Of a stretch of DNA of 64,000 nt, positions 45,766 to 56,847 are shown in pieces. Position 1 is the first letter of the stretch. Each line of letters starts with the position of its first letter. The stretch lies in assembly GCA_017165825.1 (NCBI GenBank), contig CM029367.1:5048724-5112723 (forward strand), written 5' to 3'. The notes under the pieces are model-generated. The model had not been told where the DNA came from and did not search any database. It was given only the letters and a program-made list of their open reading frames with translations. Source of the DNA: Hepsetus odoe. Its lineage: Eukaryota > Chordata > Actinopteri > Characiformes > Hepsetidae. Made by a program: the position numbers and the translations under genes.

Positions 45766-46959
45766 TTGCCCCGGAGGCTGTTTCCGTACCCTGGGGAGCT
45801 GGGGAGCTGTAGTGGTTGTGCTGAGCTAGTCAGAGCGACCTGAAGTAAAGCTCACTGAACTGTTTTATGTTTCTGCTTGCACATTTTTCCACTTTGCTGA
45901 GCTCTCACACCCTCCCGCCCTCCCTCCCTCTCCACCGTGACCTCCCGCTTCCTCCAGACTAAAGCCAGATTAATTAACCACTCATGCACTAAGGTAACAT
46001 AGATCATGCATGCTCTGCGCCAGTAGTTCACACTTAACAACTTTATGGCCAGCTGTACTCCTCTGCAATCTGGGCTCAGTGAGCCCCATCTGCGGCCTGG
46101 ATCCCTCTCGGGACGGCGTTTGACCACAGTGTCAAGACAGAGGGAGAGGAGAAGGTGGAAATGTGTTTGCCTTCCACTCACTGGGTCACTCTCAGGCCGC
46201 AGTAGGTGCTCAGAACGAAGGCAGGTGGAACATTCCTGGGCCGAGAGCTAGCCCTGGAGCAGAGGGTGTCTTTATTCCTTTCTGAAACAAGCCCAGTTCA
46301 GCCTGAATCAGCTTTAATCTCCCACTACAGGCAAGCCACTTGAAAGATCTACATTTATTCTTAAAGTGAGGAAGAACTGATTGCTCAGAGCTCTAAAACT
46401 GCACAAGTTGAACTACTTCTTTGGCAAAGAAGGAAGAGGTCGCCAGGCAGGAGCTAAATGCACTCGTCCCCCCTTAATGAGGGTCTTGGCTGGTGTCCAC
46501 ACTGGTGGATAACGCCCTCCCTCTCCCCTGAGCATTTCATTAGAGGCCAAGGTGCCCTCATAAACTATTTTGATTAGAGCATTTAATAAGAGTGATAAGG
46601 ACGTACCTGTGTAACTTTGACCAGTCTGCTAGAATTTTAAGGCCCACGTTCTGGGATCACCTCTTGAATCATAGAGGACTTCTAATATTTCTAGAAAATA
46701 AAATCCTGTGAAGATTTTGCAGGCACAGAGGATAAACGCTAAATATGAGTTTGCCATCACTCTTCAGTCTTATCCAGGTGTTCACACCATTTAAATTTCA
46801 TGTATCGATCATCCCTATGTTCTTTTTTTTGTAGGAGTAAAACCCATATGGAGGGGTCTGTTGTTTCTGAAAAACACTTTCAAAACATCCCGGTGCTGCA
46901 AAGTGGCTCCCTTGCTCTTTTGGTGCTTTGTTCCCACAGCCCCTCGTTCTCTTTCATCT
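45766..46959. other. Unique sequence
   Basis: 45890-46260 is GC-richer with CpGs and overlapping short frames on both strands. None has splice signals or family motifs. Confidence 0.4.
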
Positions 46960-47130
46960 AACAGATTGCAATGCATTTTTAAAAAGGCAGCCGATAAAAC
47001 GAGGTAAACACTTTAAGCGTTCCACATAACAAATGCTGCTAATTACGAGCCCGCTTGCTGGAATTTCACGTCGTCATTTAAGCTGCTCGCTAATTAGACC
47101 GTGGGAATTGATCTAAAGGTGCTAAATTAG
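46960..47130. promoter_or_regulatory. Short block with two TAATTA homeodomain-type sites
   Basis: Unique sequence with GCTAATTACGAGC (47038-47050) and CTCGCTAATTAGACC (47086-47100), TGGAATTTCACGTCGTCATT between them and GGGAATTGATC after. The two CTAATTA cores sit about 48 bp apart. Confidence 0.3.
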
Positions 47131-48025
47131 ATGTCATCCAGTCCTAAATTTTGAAATGTTAACAGGTTGGCCAGTCCTTGCTAACAAACTTCTAATCAAG
47201 ATCCCACTCTTTGCTGTTATTAGGAGGAACTAAGCTTCTAAGGCTTCTTTTAAGTCAGACGCTTCCAAACTTTTTACAGTCCTGTACCCACCTCAGGCAT
47301 GAAACCTCCTGCTGGGTGCCCATATAGATGACCCTGCAGCAAGTAATGATTGATTAATGTCTTGTCCTGACACATATGGGGTGGATGACCTATAGGTACT
47401 CTGAAGTTCTGTTGGGTACTTTAATGTGTTTCACCTCTCTCGAGTGCGCTTTATTTATTTGTGCTCTCACTGTAGGCATCCTTTGTCTTGAAGTTCTCTG
47501 CTCAGGCACATCTTCTGGCTCCAGAGTAATGCAACCATCTAAAGCTACATCAGTTTAAGCCCTGCCTTGCACGGCCACCCATGGTCAGCGGTTCGTGTGG
47601 TCCAATTTGCTCACCCTGTCAAGACATGTTCAGCTGTTGGAAGGCCTCTCAGAGAAAGAAGAGTTAGACCTCACTCTCCCATCTTGCTAGTGTCTTGTAG
47701 ATAGGCATTAGTGACAAATAATTTGGGCAGTGACTGGAAAACGAGCTTTGAAGATTAATGGAAATACACTGTCAGTCTTTCTTGAAAGCCTAAAACATGA
47801 TAACTGAACTGACAGTAATGAAGGTGCTTACTAAGGAATGATTTATCAAAAAGTCATTAAGCAGAAATAAAAAGTCACACATTAGCAACTGTCTTGTATA
47901 TACAGATGTGTATGCATCAGTTCATGAAGGTAATTCATGTTTTTTTTCTTTCATTCATTCTTTAATGAATTAATTTATCAGGAATGAACATGTTAATAAG
48001 AATGCAAAGTTCTACACATGTAGTG
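47131..48025. other. Unique sequence
   Basis: No gene or repeat is recognised. Confidence 0.45.
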
Positions 48026-48420
48026 CTGTGCAAAAGTAACGAGCCACTCCTCATAACTACTTCAAAATAGCCTGACTTTCTAGTATTTTTAACGTGTTGA
48101 ACAGTTCTTCAGGCTAACGCAAAGTTTTTGGCTCTCATTTTCAGTACAGTGTCTGTACCAGATCGATATCAGAGGCAGAGGCAGTGTGGGATCATCCTTA
48201 CAGAAAATGAAACCAAAGGCAGCAACTGTCTAAAGAAGAGCTTTGGAATGTTCTTCAAGAAGCCTGGAGAGCTATTGCTGAAGATGATTAAAGAAATGAC
48301 TGGAAGGTTTGTCTAAGAGAGTTCAGGCTGTGGTGAAGAATAATGGTGGTCAATCCAAATACTGACTTCAGGGCCGGTTATGCTCTTTTGGTTACATTCT
48401 GTGTTTACTGTGTGTGTTTG
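48026..48420 (+). mobile_element. Tc1-like element relic of a second family
   Basis: The left end is GTGCTGTGCAAAAGTAACGA, a Tc1-type terminal repeat. The 3' half encodes a broken transposase C-terminus (SFGMFFKKPGELLLKMI with frameshift alternatives WNVLQEAWRAIAEDD, and GGQSKY-like NGGQSKY). The right terminal repeat is not clear. It is a different subfamily from the element at 13839. Confidence 0.7.
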
Positions 48421-48713
48421 CACTACAGACGTCACTGATTGAGCTGCTCATGATATTCATATAACAAAATTGAGCCCATACGTGTCTAACCTGCAGCAAC
48501 ACATGGCTGTCTTCCTTCCAAAAGGGGAATGAACTTCAATGGCTATTCTCACCCACTTATTCCCTTGACCTCACTCATCTCATTCCTCATCTCACCATCC
48601 AAAATAACCCACAGTCCAAATGATAATGATAAGACACTATTCAGTACAGTCAGGGTTAATAAATATTACATTAATTACACCTGAATTCAGTTTGAAGGAG
48701 GAAGATGCAGAAT

Positions 48714-48790
48714 ACCAGAAGAAATGGAAATGAAAAAAATATATATTTTTTTCTTCTGGTCTTCTGCATATATATATATATATGCAGAAG
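48714..48790. repeat. Nested palindromes around (AT)n
   Basis: CTTCTGCATATATATATATA TATGCAGAAG, written here in two parts, is a perfect 30-bp palindrome at 48761-48790. Just left of it, ACCAGAAGAAA (48714-48724) pairs with TTTCTTCTGGT (48750-48760). Both can extrude as hairpins. Confidence 0.95.
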
Positions 48791-48827
48791 ATATATAAAG
48801 AGAAATTCCCTTTCCTCCACCTAAATG

Positions 48828-49182
48828 AGAGTGAAAGTGACTGTTCTTGTCATTATGAAATACAGCACAGCACACAGTGAGACACAATGAAATTCAGCCA
48901 CTGCATTTTACCCACACGCACCATGCAGCAGGAGACAGCTATTGAAAGGGCCCGGGGAGCAGTGATGGGGATGGTACCTCAAGGAAACCTACTGATCTGG
49001 ATTTCGAGCCCAAATCCGTCCGATCCTGGACCAACTCCCTAAACACTAGACCACTACTGCCCCAGGTTCTGCATTCAACCCATACAGACATGCACCAGGG
49101 GGCAGCTATTGAAAGTGCCCAGGGAGCATTGATGGGCATGGTACCTTGCTCCCTAACTCCCTAACCACTAGACTGCTCCCCC
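48828..49182 (-). repeat. Two abutting family A SINEs in the same orientation
   Basis: 48828-49063 is a near-complete antisense copy ending CCACTACTGCCCC. It abuts 49064-49182, a partial antisense copy in which the core (AGGGAGCATTGATGGGCATG) is joined directly to CTCCCTAACCACTAGAC. No tail lies between them, so it looks like a dimer or an insertion into an existing copy. Confidence 0.88.
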
Positions 49183-49387
49183 ATCAATGTGAGGTCATTG
49201 CACCCAACAAATGATAATGTATGACTTTTGTAAACATATGAACATTTATGACCCATTATTTCTGATGTATTATTTTTAAACAAATGCCTCCATTGCTGTC
49301 AACATATGCACTCAGGCAATAAAAGGTTACTTTACATGATTTGTATTTGCTAAACACTAAACACAAATGTTCTATCCTATATCTATT

Positions 49388-49486
49388 TGAGCCCCTGATC
49401 CCCCAAGTACCTCCAGGAAAACTGTGTTGTTAGGCATCATCACACTGGATAAGAGCATCTGATAAATGATGCAAATCTAAATCAAA
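49388..49486 (+). repeat. Family B SINE 3' fragment
   Basis: Sense 3' part only: CACTGGATAAGAGCATCTGA is the conserved end in sense orientation, preceded by a CTCCAGGAAAACTGT block also seen at 53100. Confidence 0.75.
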
Positions 49487-50151
49487 GGCATAGAAAAGAT
49501 TCTCAGTCAAAAGCTGAATGTCAAGTGCTTGGAACAGGTTGTCTAGGAAGTTTAAAGGGAAGCTCTTAAGGGGGCAATTCAGCTACAGTGAGATATGAAA
49601 CAAGATATGTATTTATATTCACGTTTCTTTTTAACACCACTCCCTCAATGTATCACTTCAAGCAGCCCCAACAGACTGTATTGCTTTTCTTTTCATTTCT
49701 GTGTCGGCCTGTGTGTCAGCGCAGTCTGGACACGTGTTTGAGCACTCGTCTGTACGCCTGGATATCTGTCTGTGTGCTCGCTGTTGCTCTTGTACATCGC
49801 TCTGCTGTCAGCGTGTCAGCACTAGGCTGTGAACAAGGCTTCTCTCCCATCAGTCTGACTAGACATCACTTCAGATGCAAGCTGGGATTACGGACATCCT
49901 CACCAGGACTGCTGCTTGTTTCAAAAGCAAGTCTGACAGGCAGGCAGGCCGATACATTGCTGGTGTGGGTCAAAGCCGGGGCAGGCAGTGACTTAGCAGA
50001 GCAGAGCAGAGCCTATCTGTAAACAGGCACACAGACTAGACGGCCTTTATTCGCAACACCTCATTGGTGTGCAATCGACAGTAAACCAGTTGATAATTTG
50101 CATTAATCAAGCCAATCTTAACCGAGCAGTGAATTCATTTCTAAAATTTTT
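49487..50151. other. Unique sequence
   Basis: A 144-codon open frame at 49588-50022 has no family motif and no splice or promoter context; I do not call it a gene. Confidence 0.45.
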
Positions 50152-50525
50152 TTTGGATCATCTGTCTCCATTTCTTCCGGTCCTCTGCATCTTCCTCCTT
50201 CAAACCAACCACCAGTGTTACCACATCCATAAACCTCCTCTTTGTCCTTCCTCTTCACCTCTTTCCTGGCAGCTGGCAACATCCTTCTCCCGATAGAACC
50301 CCTGTCTCTCCTCTGGACATGTCCAAACCAATGCAACCTTCTTCTCTAATTTTGTCTCCAAATCATCCATCCTTGTCCCTCATAACGCAAATCTCAGCAA
50401 CTTTAACAGCAACACCTCCAGCTCTGCTGCCTGTCATTTCCTCAGTGCCACTGTCTGCAGTACCATAGCTGGTCTCATCCTCATCCATCTCATCATACCA
50501 TCCTGTAAACCTGTCTGTCACAGAT
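50152..50525 (-). mobile_element. 5'-truncated RTE-type LINE 3' end, antisense
   Basis: The minus strand reads WFGHVQRRDRGSIGRRML, then KRKDKEEVYGCG and a WFEGG block, broken by frameshifts. It covers the same last ~100 codons as the copies at 13343 and 17302, with more deletions. A (TA)n tract follows. Confidence 0.85.
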
Positions 50526-50559
50526 ATATATATATATATAACTTTGGCTTATTTTTCTT

Positions 50560-50690
50560 TGCATCTTAATCTGCAGTATTTAACTCAGCAAGCTATACAT
50601 TGCAAAGTGCTTAAAGATACAAGGTTCTAGACAGAGGGGTTCCAACCACTCAGTGCTCAGCATCCCCAAACTAATCACCGGCCTGTTCCT
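50560..50690. repeat. Possible third, diverged copy of the unnamed repeat
   Basis: AAGTGCTTAAAGATACAAGG and TTCTAGACAGAGGGGTTCCA match AAGTGTCTAAAGATACCAGG and TTCTAGATATGGCCTTCCA in the copies near 33800 and 36115. Similarity fades on both sides. Confidence 0.5.
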
Positions 50691-51361
50691 GCTAAAAAAG
50701 TCTTGCTAAAGACTTTTATGCAGCACATATATAAAGATCCTACTTTAATGGATTTTACAAATGAAGAAAACACTAAAAAGGTAGATCTCTGATAAAGTGG
50801 ACAGATGGTGCAAAGACATACATGGGGAAAGAAAGTAAAGGAGCGAGAGCCAGAAACAGGACAGTGAGGAGAGGACATGAATGAAGGAGAGATATGAATA
50901 GACAAAGTAGGGCTTGAAAGCTTGCCCAACTACATCATGGGCTTGTCAAAAGTGTAAGGGAAATTAGAACTGAGTGCAGGTCTTTGCTGCTTCAACAAAG
51001 GTCACTTGGATTCAAAGCCTCCGAAAAGAACATTTAAGTCCCCCAAAAAAAGAAAAGGGCAGGAGGAAAAAAGAGGGAGGGTGGGGAAGTGGGGGGTGGC
51101 TTCACACTTTGGAGTGATTTGACAGCTCTGCATAAAAATACACAGTGTGTTCTATGGCTCTCTGAGGGACAAGGAAAAATAAAAGGTTGGCAGGAACAGA
51201 ATGGACATAGAATAAGTCCAGCTGTGCTCTCGCGCCCTGGTGTGGCGTAAAATGCGCTCTCTTTCACTTTATGGAGAAAGGTGATGTATTCAGGGCCAAG
51301 CTGAAAAGCCTGTGCTCCCATATTCATCTTTTCCACAAAAATTCTCTCCATTTTTTATTAA

Positions 51362-51365
<4 letters not shown>
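50691..51365. other. Unique sequence
   Basis: Purine-rich in parts (51040-51105). No gene or repeat is recognised. Confidence 0.45.
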
Positions 51366-51407
<42 letters not shown>

Positions 51408-51482
51408 CTCAATCAGAGAAACCCAGACGTGCAGCCTTTCAGTCTTATTGTTATTCCTGAATGAAGTGTTGATTTTGAGTAC

Positions 51483-51547
<65 letters not shown>

Positions 51548-51551
51548 TGTG
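51366..51551 (+). repeat. Two microsatellites: (CT)n and (GT)n
   Basis: A (CT)n tract lies at 51366-51411 and a (GT)n tract at 51485-51551, with about 70 bp of unique sequence between. The long frames over them are repeat artefacts. Confidence 0.97.
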
Positions 51552-52583
51552 CATTGCAGACCTCACGACCTGGCTTGTATTGGTTATGTTCATTGCTGCC
51601 GTGTCAAAAAGTCATGTTTAAAAGCGAACCAGCCATAAATTGGCAAGTTATTTCCTGCAACAAAACACACCATTGATGGTTGTGCTTCAAAAAGGTCAAG
51701 CCATTTGCGATGAGATGGTCTTGCTGACCACATCACACACTGAAAAACTGATGCATCGCTTTAGGTTGATTCCAGTGTGTTCATCGTTTCATAAGTAATA
51801 AAAATGTATGTTGGTTATTAAGTAAGTAAGCAGGTTTGAGGCTAAGCTGTGTCTGTATTTTATTAAAGCGGATGAGATACTCTCGTTTGAATCGACATTG
51901 ACAAGTACGTTCCAGTTCCACTTCTTTATCTTTTAGAAGGAAGCTGTTCCAGTCAATGATGCACATCTCCACTAATTGGGCATGAAAGGTGGATCACTCA
52001 GTCATAACGTTTTTTCAGATACAGTGTTCAGGAAGGACGCCAGGATGAACAACAACAAAAATATCCCACTGATCCGGGCCCAGGCGGGTCATGTAACCCC
52101 TAGATTGGATAAACACAAAGATTTAACCCTAAGCTCGGCCATCTGTCCCTTACAGTACGGTGGAGTGGAACCGAGTATCAGATCATAATGAGATTGTGAG
52201 GCTTGGTGTATGCAAGTGCTTGTGTGATTCACTGGAAAAGGTCAATGTGACCATATAAAGCACAAAACAGCCTAAAGAACTGGAGCAAAGACCACATATC
52301 TGCAAATATAAGCCAGTCATGAACCACATAAGGTTGAAAATAAAAGAAAATCTTATGTCTAATTTCTCATGTGCTTGCACGTAATTGGATATTATGTTAG
52401 CACCAAGCTAACACATCCAAATATTTGAGTCATTCTAGATAACACAGGGATTTGAGACTTCATTTTTATATGAATTTGCAGGAAACTTGCAGCTTTATAG
52501 TAACTACTCCAATACAGGGCCCTGGTTTCCATTTCTATAAAAGTGATCCTAGAATGAAGTTTCTCTCATGAAACCAGATATTA
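51552..52583. other. Unique sequence
   Basis: No gene or repeat is recognised. Confidence 0.5.
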
Positions 52584-52919
52584 ATATTTGTAACGGTGGC
52601 GGGGTGCGGGGAGGATGCCAGCGCTGAGCCAGGAGTTCGGATCATAACTTTATTAACTATATTTACAAAACAAGATCAAAGGACTGCAGTTCAAACTAAA
52701 ACCAGGGAACTGCAGCCTAAACCAAGATATCAAGAATACCAAAACCACCATAACGTGTAGGCTGAGTCTAACAAATGAGCCACGCTCTGTTCTGACTCAT
52801 CGGGGCTTAAATAGTCAGCCCCAATGAAGCACACCTGTGCCTTCATGAGCTCAGGTGTGCTCAGTCAGAACAGAGCGCCCTCTACCCTGCCCAAAACACA
52901 CCTCACCCATGACAATATT
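52584..52919 (-). mobile_element. Solo LTR of an LTR retrotransposon, 5-bp TSD ATATT
   Basis: The LTR at 52589-52914 (326 bp) begins TGTAACGG and ends CATGACA on the plus strand; in its own sense (minus) it runs TGTCATGG to CCGTTACA. Perfect 5-bp ATATT duplications flank it (52584-52588, 52915-52919). In its sense it has a TATA-like TATTTAAG (complement at 52806-52813) and an AATAAA signal (complement near 52649-52654). No internal retroelement sequence remains, so this is the usual product of LTR-LTR recombination. Confidence 0.95.
52783..52877 (-). promoter_or_regulatory. Three-stem foldback around the LTR TATA box
   Basis: A perfect 15-bp outer stem pairs 52783-52797 with 52863-52877. Inside it, GCACACCTG (52829-52837) pairs with CAGGTGTGC (52852-52860), and GGGGCT (52802-52807) pairs with AGCCCC (52817-52822). 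The TATA box sits in the loop of the last. Confidence 0.9.
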
Positions 52920-52959
52920 TATCTTAATGATCAATCAGAAAGGTCTTCTGAGCTTCTGA

Positions 52960-53165
52960 AGGGCTCTGATGGAGCTACCTTGGTTTGTAGACACAAGGAT
53001 GTCATAATAAGAATTCTGAATCAAGAGGTCGCAGGTTCAAATCCCACCTCCAGCACTGCCACCATTGGGTTCCTGAGCAAGAAACCTTAATCCCAAGTCA
53101 CTCCAGGAGGACTGTCCCAGCAATTAAGAAACTGAAGTCAGTTAAATGGCGTAAATGTAACATTT
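52960..53165 (+). repeat. tRNA-type SINE, family B, sense, decayed
   Basis: Box B GCAGGTTCAAATCCCACC near 53031-53048 is followed by the family body CACCATTGGGTTCCTGAGCA and CACTCCAGGAGGACTGTCCC. Box A is eroded and the conserved 3' end is missing. Confidence 0.8.
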
Positions 53166-53945
53166 AGCACATTTTAAATTTAGATTTATTGACACAAAAC
53201 TGATCTGAACTGTTCGAACTGCAAAGCATGCTAGCCTCCTTCACTGGTAACCCATGATTACAGTTAAACCTGCTTGGGTTGTTCGAGAACTTTAAAAGAA
53301 GGATTTCTTGAATCTACATTTTTCTTTGAAACCTCATCCCTTTCTAAATCCTTACTTCTCCGCCGTGCTGCAGGCGTTCATCCTCTTGCATCACTAATGC
53401 TTACCTCACGGTTACCTGTCGTCTTCTTAAATACCAATCTGTTTAAAAGGTAAAGTCCTGCATGGTCATTGCTTCTGCTCACCTTTCTAAATTCTTCAAC
53501 TTTCTATCCTTTTCAGACTCTGGATTCTGAAGTAGCTTCATGAGAGGCAACCTAGGAGCCTTCAAGATGATGAGAACGTTCTGGTTGCTGAAAGCTGCTT
53601 GTAGAGAGGCATTTGAAAAAGATTAGATGGTCCTGGAAATGAGCTTGTAATGACAGATATACAAGTGCCTCCAAAAGTTTGTGCTGTGTGTAGACTGTGG
53701 TTCACTGCATATCTGTTTAAAATGAGAAAAGAGTACCAAATGGTGAAATATTAGTATCTTCAAGTGTCACATCTCACCTGCTTCGGAGAAAAGTGCACCA
53801 TGTTCTTGATTTTAAACTGTTATATTGCCTAAGACTAGATAGACCTAAAGATCACTTCAAAGATTCAGCTTTTTCAACATAGTAATTTAGACCCAACCAA
53901 GACTTTTAGAAACTTCCTAGTCTGCAGAAAAAGCAACCTTTAGAT
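53166..53945. other. Unique sequence
   Basis: No gene or repeat is recognised. Confidence 0.5.
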
Positions 53946-54223
53946 CCTTTCTTTTTAGTCACTCAGTCATTTTCAAGGCCGCTTGTCCTAATTAGGGTTG
54001 CAGGGGGGTGCTGGAGCCCATCCCAGCTCACACAGGGCAAAGGACAGGGACACACCCCGGACAGGTCGCCAGCCCATCGCAGGGAGGAGCGAACTGACAG
54101 GGACAGGACCTTGCTCAAGGGTACCTCAGGGCAACCCACTGGTAAGGGGTTTGAACCCACAACCTTCTGACCCAGGGCCAACTCCCTAACCACTAGGCCA
54201 CCACTACCCCGCCTTTATTTTTA
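53946..54223 (-). repeat. Chimeric SINE: family A head with the tail module, with TSD
   Basis: Same composite as at 44381: a tRNA-like head on the minus strand (head end CCTAACCACTAGGCCACCAC, box B complement GGTTTGAACCCAC) joined after the GGTACCCTTGAGCAAGG block to the tail module. Flanks CCTTTCTTTTTA (53946-53957) and CCTTTATTTTTA (54212-54223) differ at one of 12 positions. Confidence 0.94.
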
Positions 54224-54880
54224 TCCCAAGAAAATGAAAACATAATGGCTTAAAAGAAAAGCAGTTTTCTAAAATCTTTTCAATTTTCATCAGATAAGGA
54301 AAATGATCCACAATATATTCAATACCTTTTTTTTTTTTTACTGACTCGCTCTCAGTGTTATATTATTACAATAAGATTATTTCATAAAGAAAGACCACAA
54401 CTTTTCAACGGTTCCTTCACAACTTAACATGGAAATGTGTAGGCTATTTTTCCAGAATAGGAGTGACCTTGACGCCATCTGTATCGACTCAAGTGAAGTT
54501 AGATGACCCCTGTGAGAAACTGAGACAACATGAATGTGGCTCCAAAAAATAAATAAATAAAAATTCCCTGACAATTCCCTGTTCAAACACAAAAAATTAG
54601 ATAAAGGATGTATGTAAAATAGTTAAGGATAAAGTAAAATGCAGTAAAATACTTCCTATTTCAAGGTAATGAAATCCACATTGTTCTATTCATTCCTGAA
54701 ATAATACAGCGAACCCTTTTGCTATAAATAGTTGATAATGTAACATGCTTAACTGACAAGCTAAAAATTCACAAAGTCAAAAACTAAGAAAAGGAAGAAT
54801 TATGTTTCACGGAACATTAAATCAGATGAAGCGATTGGCTTCCTCTGTAGATTAAGTGTAGTTTAAGTTTTTGTTTTATC
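54224..54880. other. Unique AT-rich sequence
   Basis: A T13 run lies at 54328-54340. No gene is seen. Confidence 0.5.
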
Positions 54881-55011
54881 ACGTTATTGCATTCCTGTCC
54901 AGGGTGCGTCCCCCGTCCTTCGCCCTGTGTGCACTGGGTTGGACTCCAGCACTCCCCCGTGACCCCGTTTGGGACAAGCGGCAGAAAATGGATGGATGGA
55001 CGTTATTGCAT
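54881..55011 (+). repeat. Stand-alone 3' tail module with 12-bp TSD
   Basis: The sense module at 54893-54999 (107 bp) starts TCCTGTCCAGGGTGCG and ends GCAGAAAATGGATGGATGG. Perfect ACGTTATTGCAT duplications flank it (54881-54892, 55000-55011). No head is attached. Confidence 0.95.
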
Positions 55012-55559
55012 CAGATACATCGCCTGTGAAGTTCATGAAGTGAAAGTGACTATTGGAACACTATTGGGAACACTATTATAAAATAGAACCAGTAATCAGG
55101 ATTATTTTAAGCATGGTTTGTTTAGCTTGAGAAACAGTCTAGTGCAGGGCCAATGTCTTGCACAGGTTATGTTACTTGCTTTGCAGGTGGAGAGTGTTTG
55201 AGGAGACAAGTACCAAACTTTGCAAAGCACTGGGTCTCCAGGATTGGAGTTGTCCAGCCCTGATCTAGGCATGATGTAAAAGACTGGGATGGAGGTGCTT
55301 TGGTATTTGTTTATGGGAACTGAACTATAGTTAAGCATTCTTTGAACTATACATTATCACTATACACTACAAGATGATATTTTCAAAGGCAGTGTTAGAT
55401 TTTCTAACTTAGAAATCATAGACCAGGTCAGAGGCTATCATTAATAATATATAGGCTTAATACATATTCAGTAAGTCAGATGTAGAATGGCCCTTGAATA
55501 TTAACTGCTAAGTTGTCAATTAACATACAACACTTGATTTTTGGCCTGCCACTAAATGA
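55012..55559. other. Mostly unique sequence
   Basis: CACTGGGTCTCCAGGATTGG near 55230 resembles a phrase common in fish interspersed repeats, but I cannot assign a family. No gene is seen. Confidence 0.4.
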
Positions 55560-55800
55560 CTTACTAGCACGATGAATAATTGCCCAGTCTCTGTGGCCTC
55601 ATTCACACACAAATTCACTCACCACAGCCCACTGCTCCCCTGCTAATGTCTTGAAGCGCTCCGCTCCGTCCTGTGATGCATTATTTATGTCCTAGCCTGT
55701 TAATTAACGGCCCCACGGAGCACAGGATGGGCAGGCCAATGAGGCATGGAAGGGGGCCTTGGGAGACTGTCATCTAAACGTTGTGTCATAATTCTGAAAA
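55560..55800. promoter_or_regulatory. Repeat-free block, candidate conserved element
   Basis: Unique sequence with GATGAATAATTGCCC (near 55571), GTTAATTAACGGCCCC (near 55699) and GGCCAATGAGGC (near 55734, an inverted CCAAT-like site). CpGs are retained. Regulatory role is inferred. Confidence 0.27.
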
Positions 55801-56847
55801 CCTGAGTGATAGGAGATGGGACCTGTCATCAGGCTCCTAAGAGGACATGGGCTAGCTCGTACAAACACAAGGAGGTTTGGCAGAAAGAAACGAGAAGGGT
55901 CAGGTCTCCAGGCTCGGCTAAACGATCAGTGACAGCCAATCTGTAGCCAAGACAAGAATTGTCGCAACAACCGTCAGGAGATGACATGTGATGTTGGATG
56001 ACTCACACAGTAGCAACTTAAAAGGACAGAACAGAGTTCCATTTTATTGTGCTTTGGCAGGATCAAAAAACACCATCGCTCCATGGATAAAGCTCCATGT
56101 GATCAACGCTCCTCCAATCCTGTGCTGCCCCAGGCATCACATTGCCTATGCCTAGAAACGCCCCTGAACTCAGGAGTAAGCACGTATTGTTTGGTTGCTG
56201 GGTCATTCTTTGCACAGCGGTGACACTGACACAGTAATGGGATTCTAGTGTGTCTGTGTCTGTGGACACACACACTGTTGTCTGTTGTACTTTTAATAAA
56301 CCTGAGTATCGCTTCTGGGATAGTCCTTCAACTAAAATGTCCAGCCTAAGTACAAATGTCCTGGCCTAAGCCTTTGGCCAGAGACTGAGCAGAGCTGAAG
56401 CTCTAGAGGATCAGATGAACTGTCATGAGTTACTTTACATTGTCAAGGTGGACCAAAGGTTAGTAAGGGCAGTTTTTAAAAACTTCAGCGGCACTGTTGT
56501 GTGTGATCTGTGAAGTATACACACACAAACACATGCAGCCTTCATATTACTGTCTCTGCTGTCTTTGGACTGATCCACTCTCTAAATATCACATGCTGCC
56601 TGGTGGTCTTCACCTTTGCAATTTGGATTACAAACGATGCAGAAAAAACAGATGAACGGTCTTATGTCTGAACCAGAACCACATGATGTTAAGTGGATGT
56701 AAAACATGTTAAGTATGTTAAGTGGAGATGATGGAACAGATAACGAGTGCAAGTTTGAGATACACAGGATGACACACGGAAGGAAAGAGTTTACAGTGAA
56801 GAATTTTTTTTTAAATGTTCAGTTGATCTGCACTTTTGAATCACACA
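55801..56847. other. Unique sequence
   Basis: No gene or repeat is recognised. Confidence 0.45.

Noticed and set aside
49588..50022. 144-codon open frame
   Set aside because: No family resemblance, signal peptide or splice context that I can support; probably chance.
51271..51621. Long frames of Leu-Ser and Cys-Val repeats
   Set aside because: They translate the (CT)n and (GT)n microsatellites.
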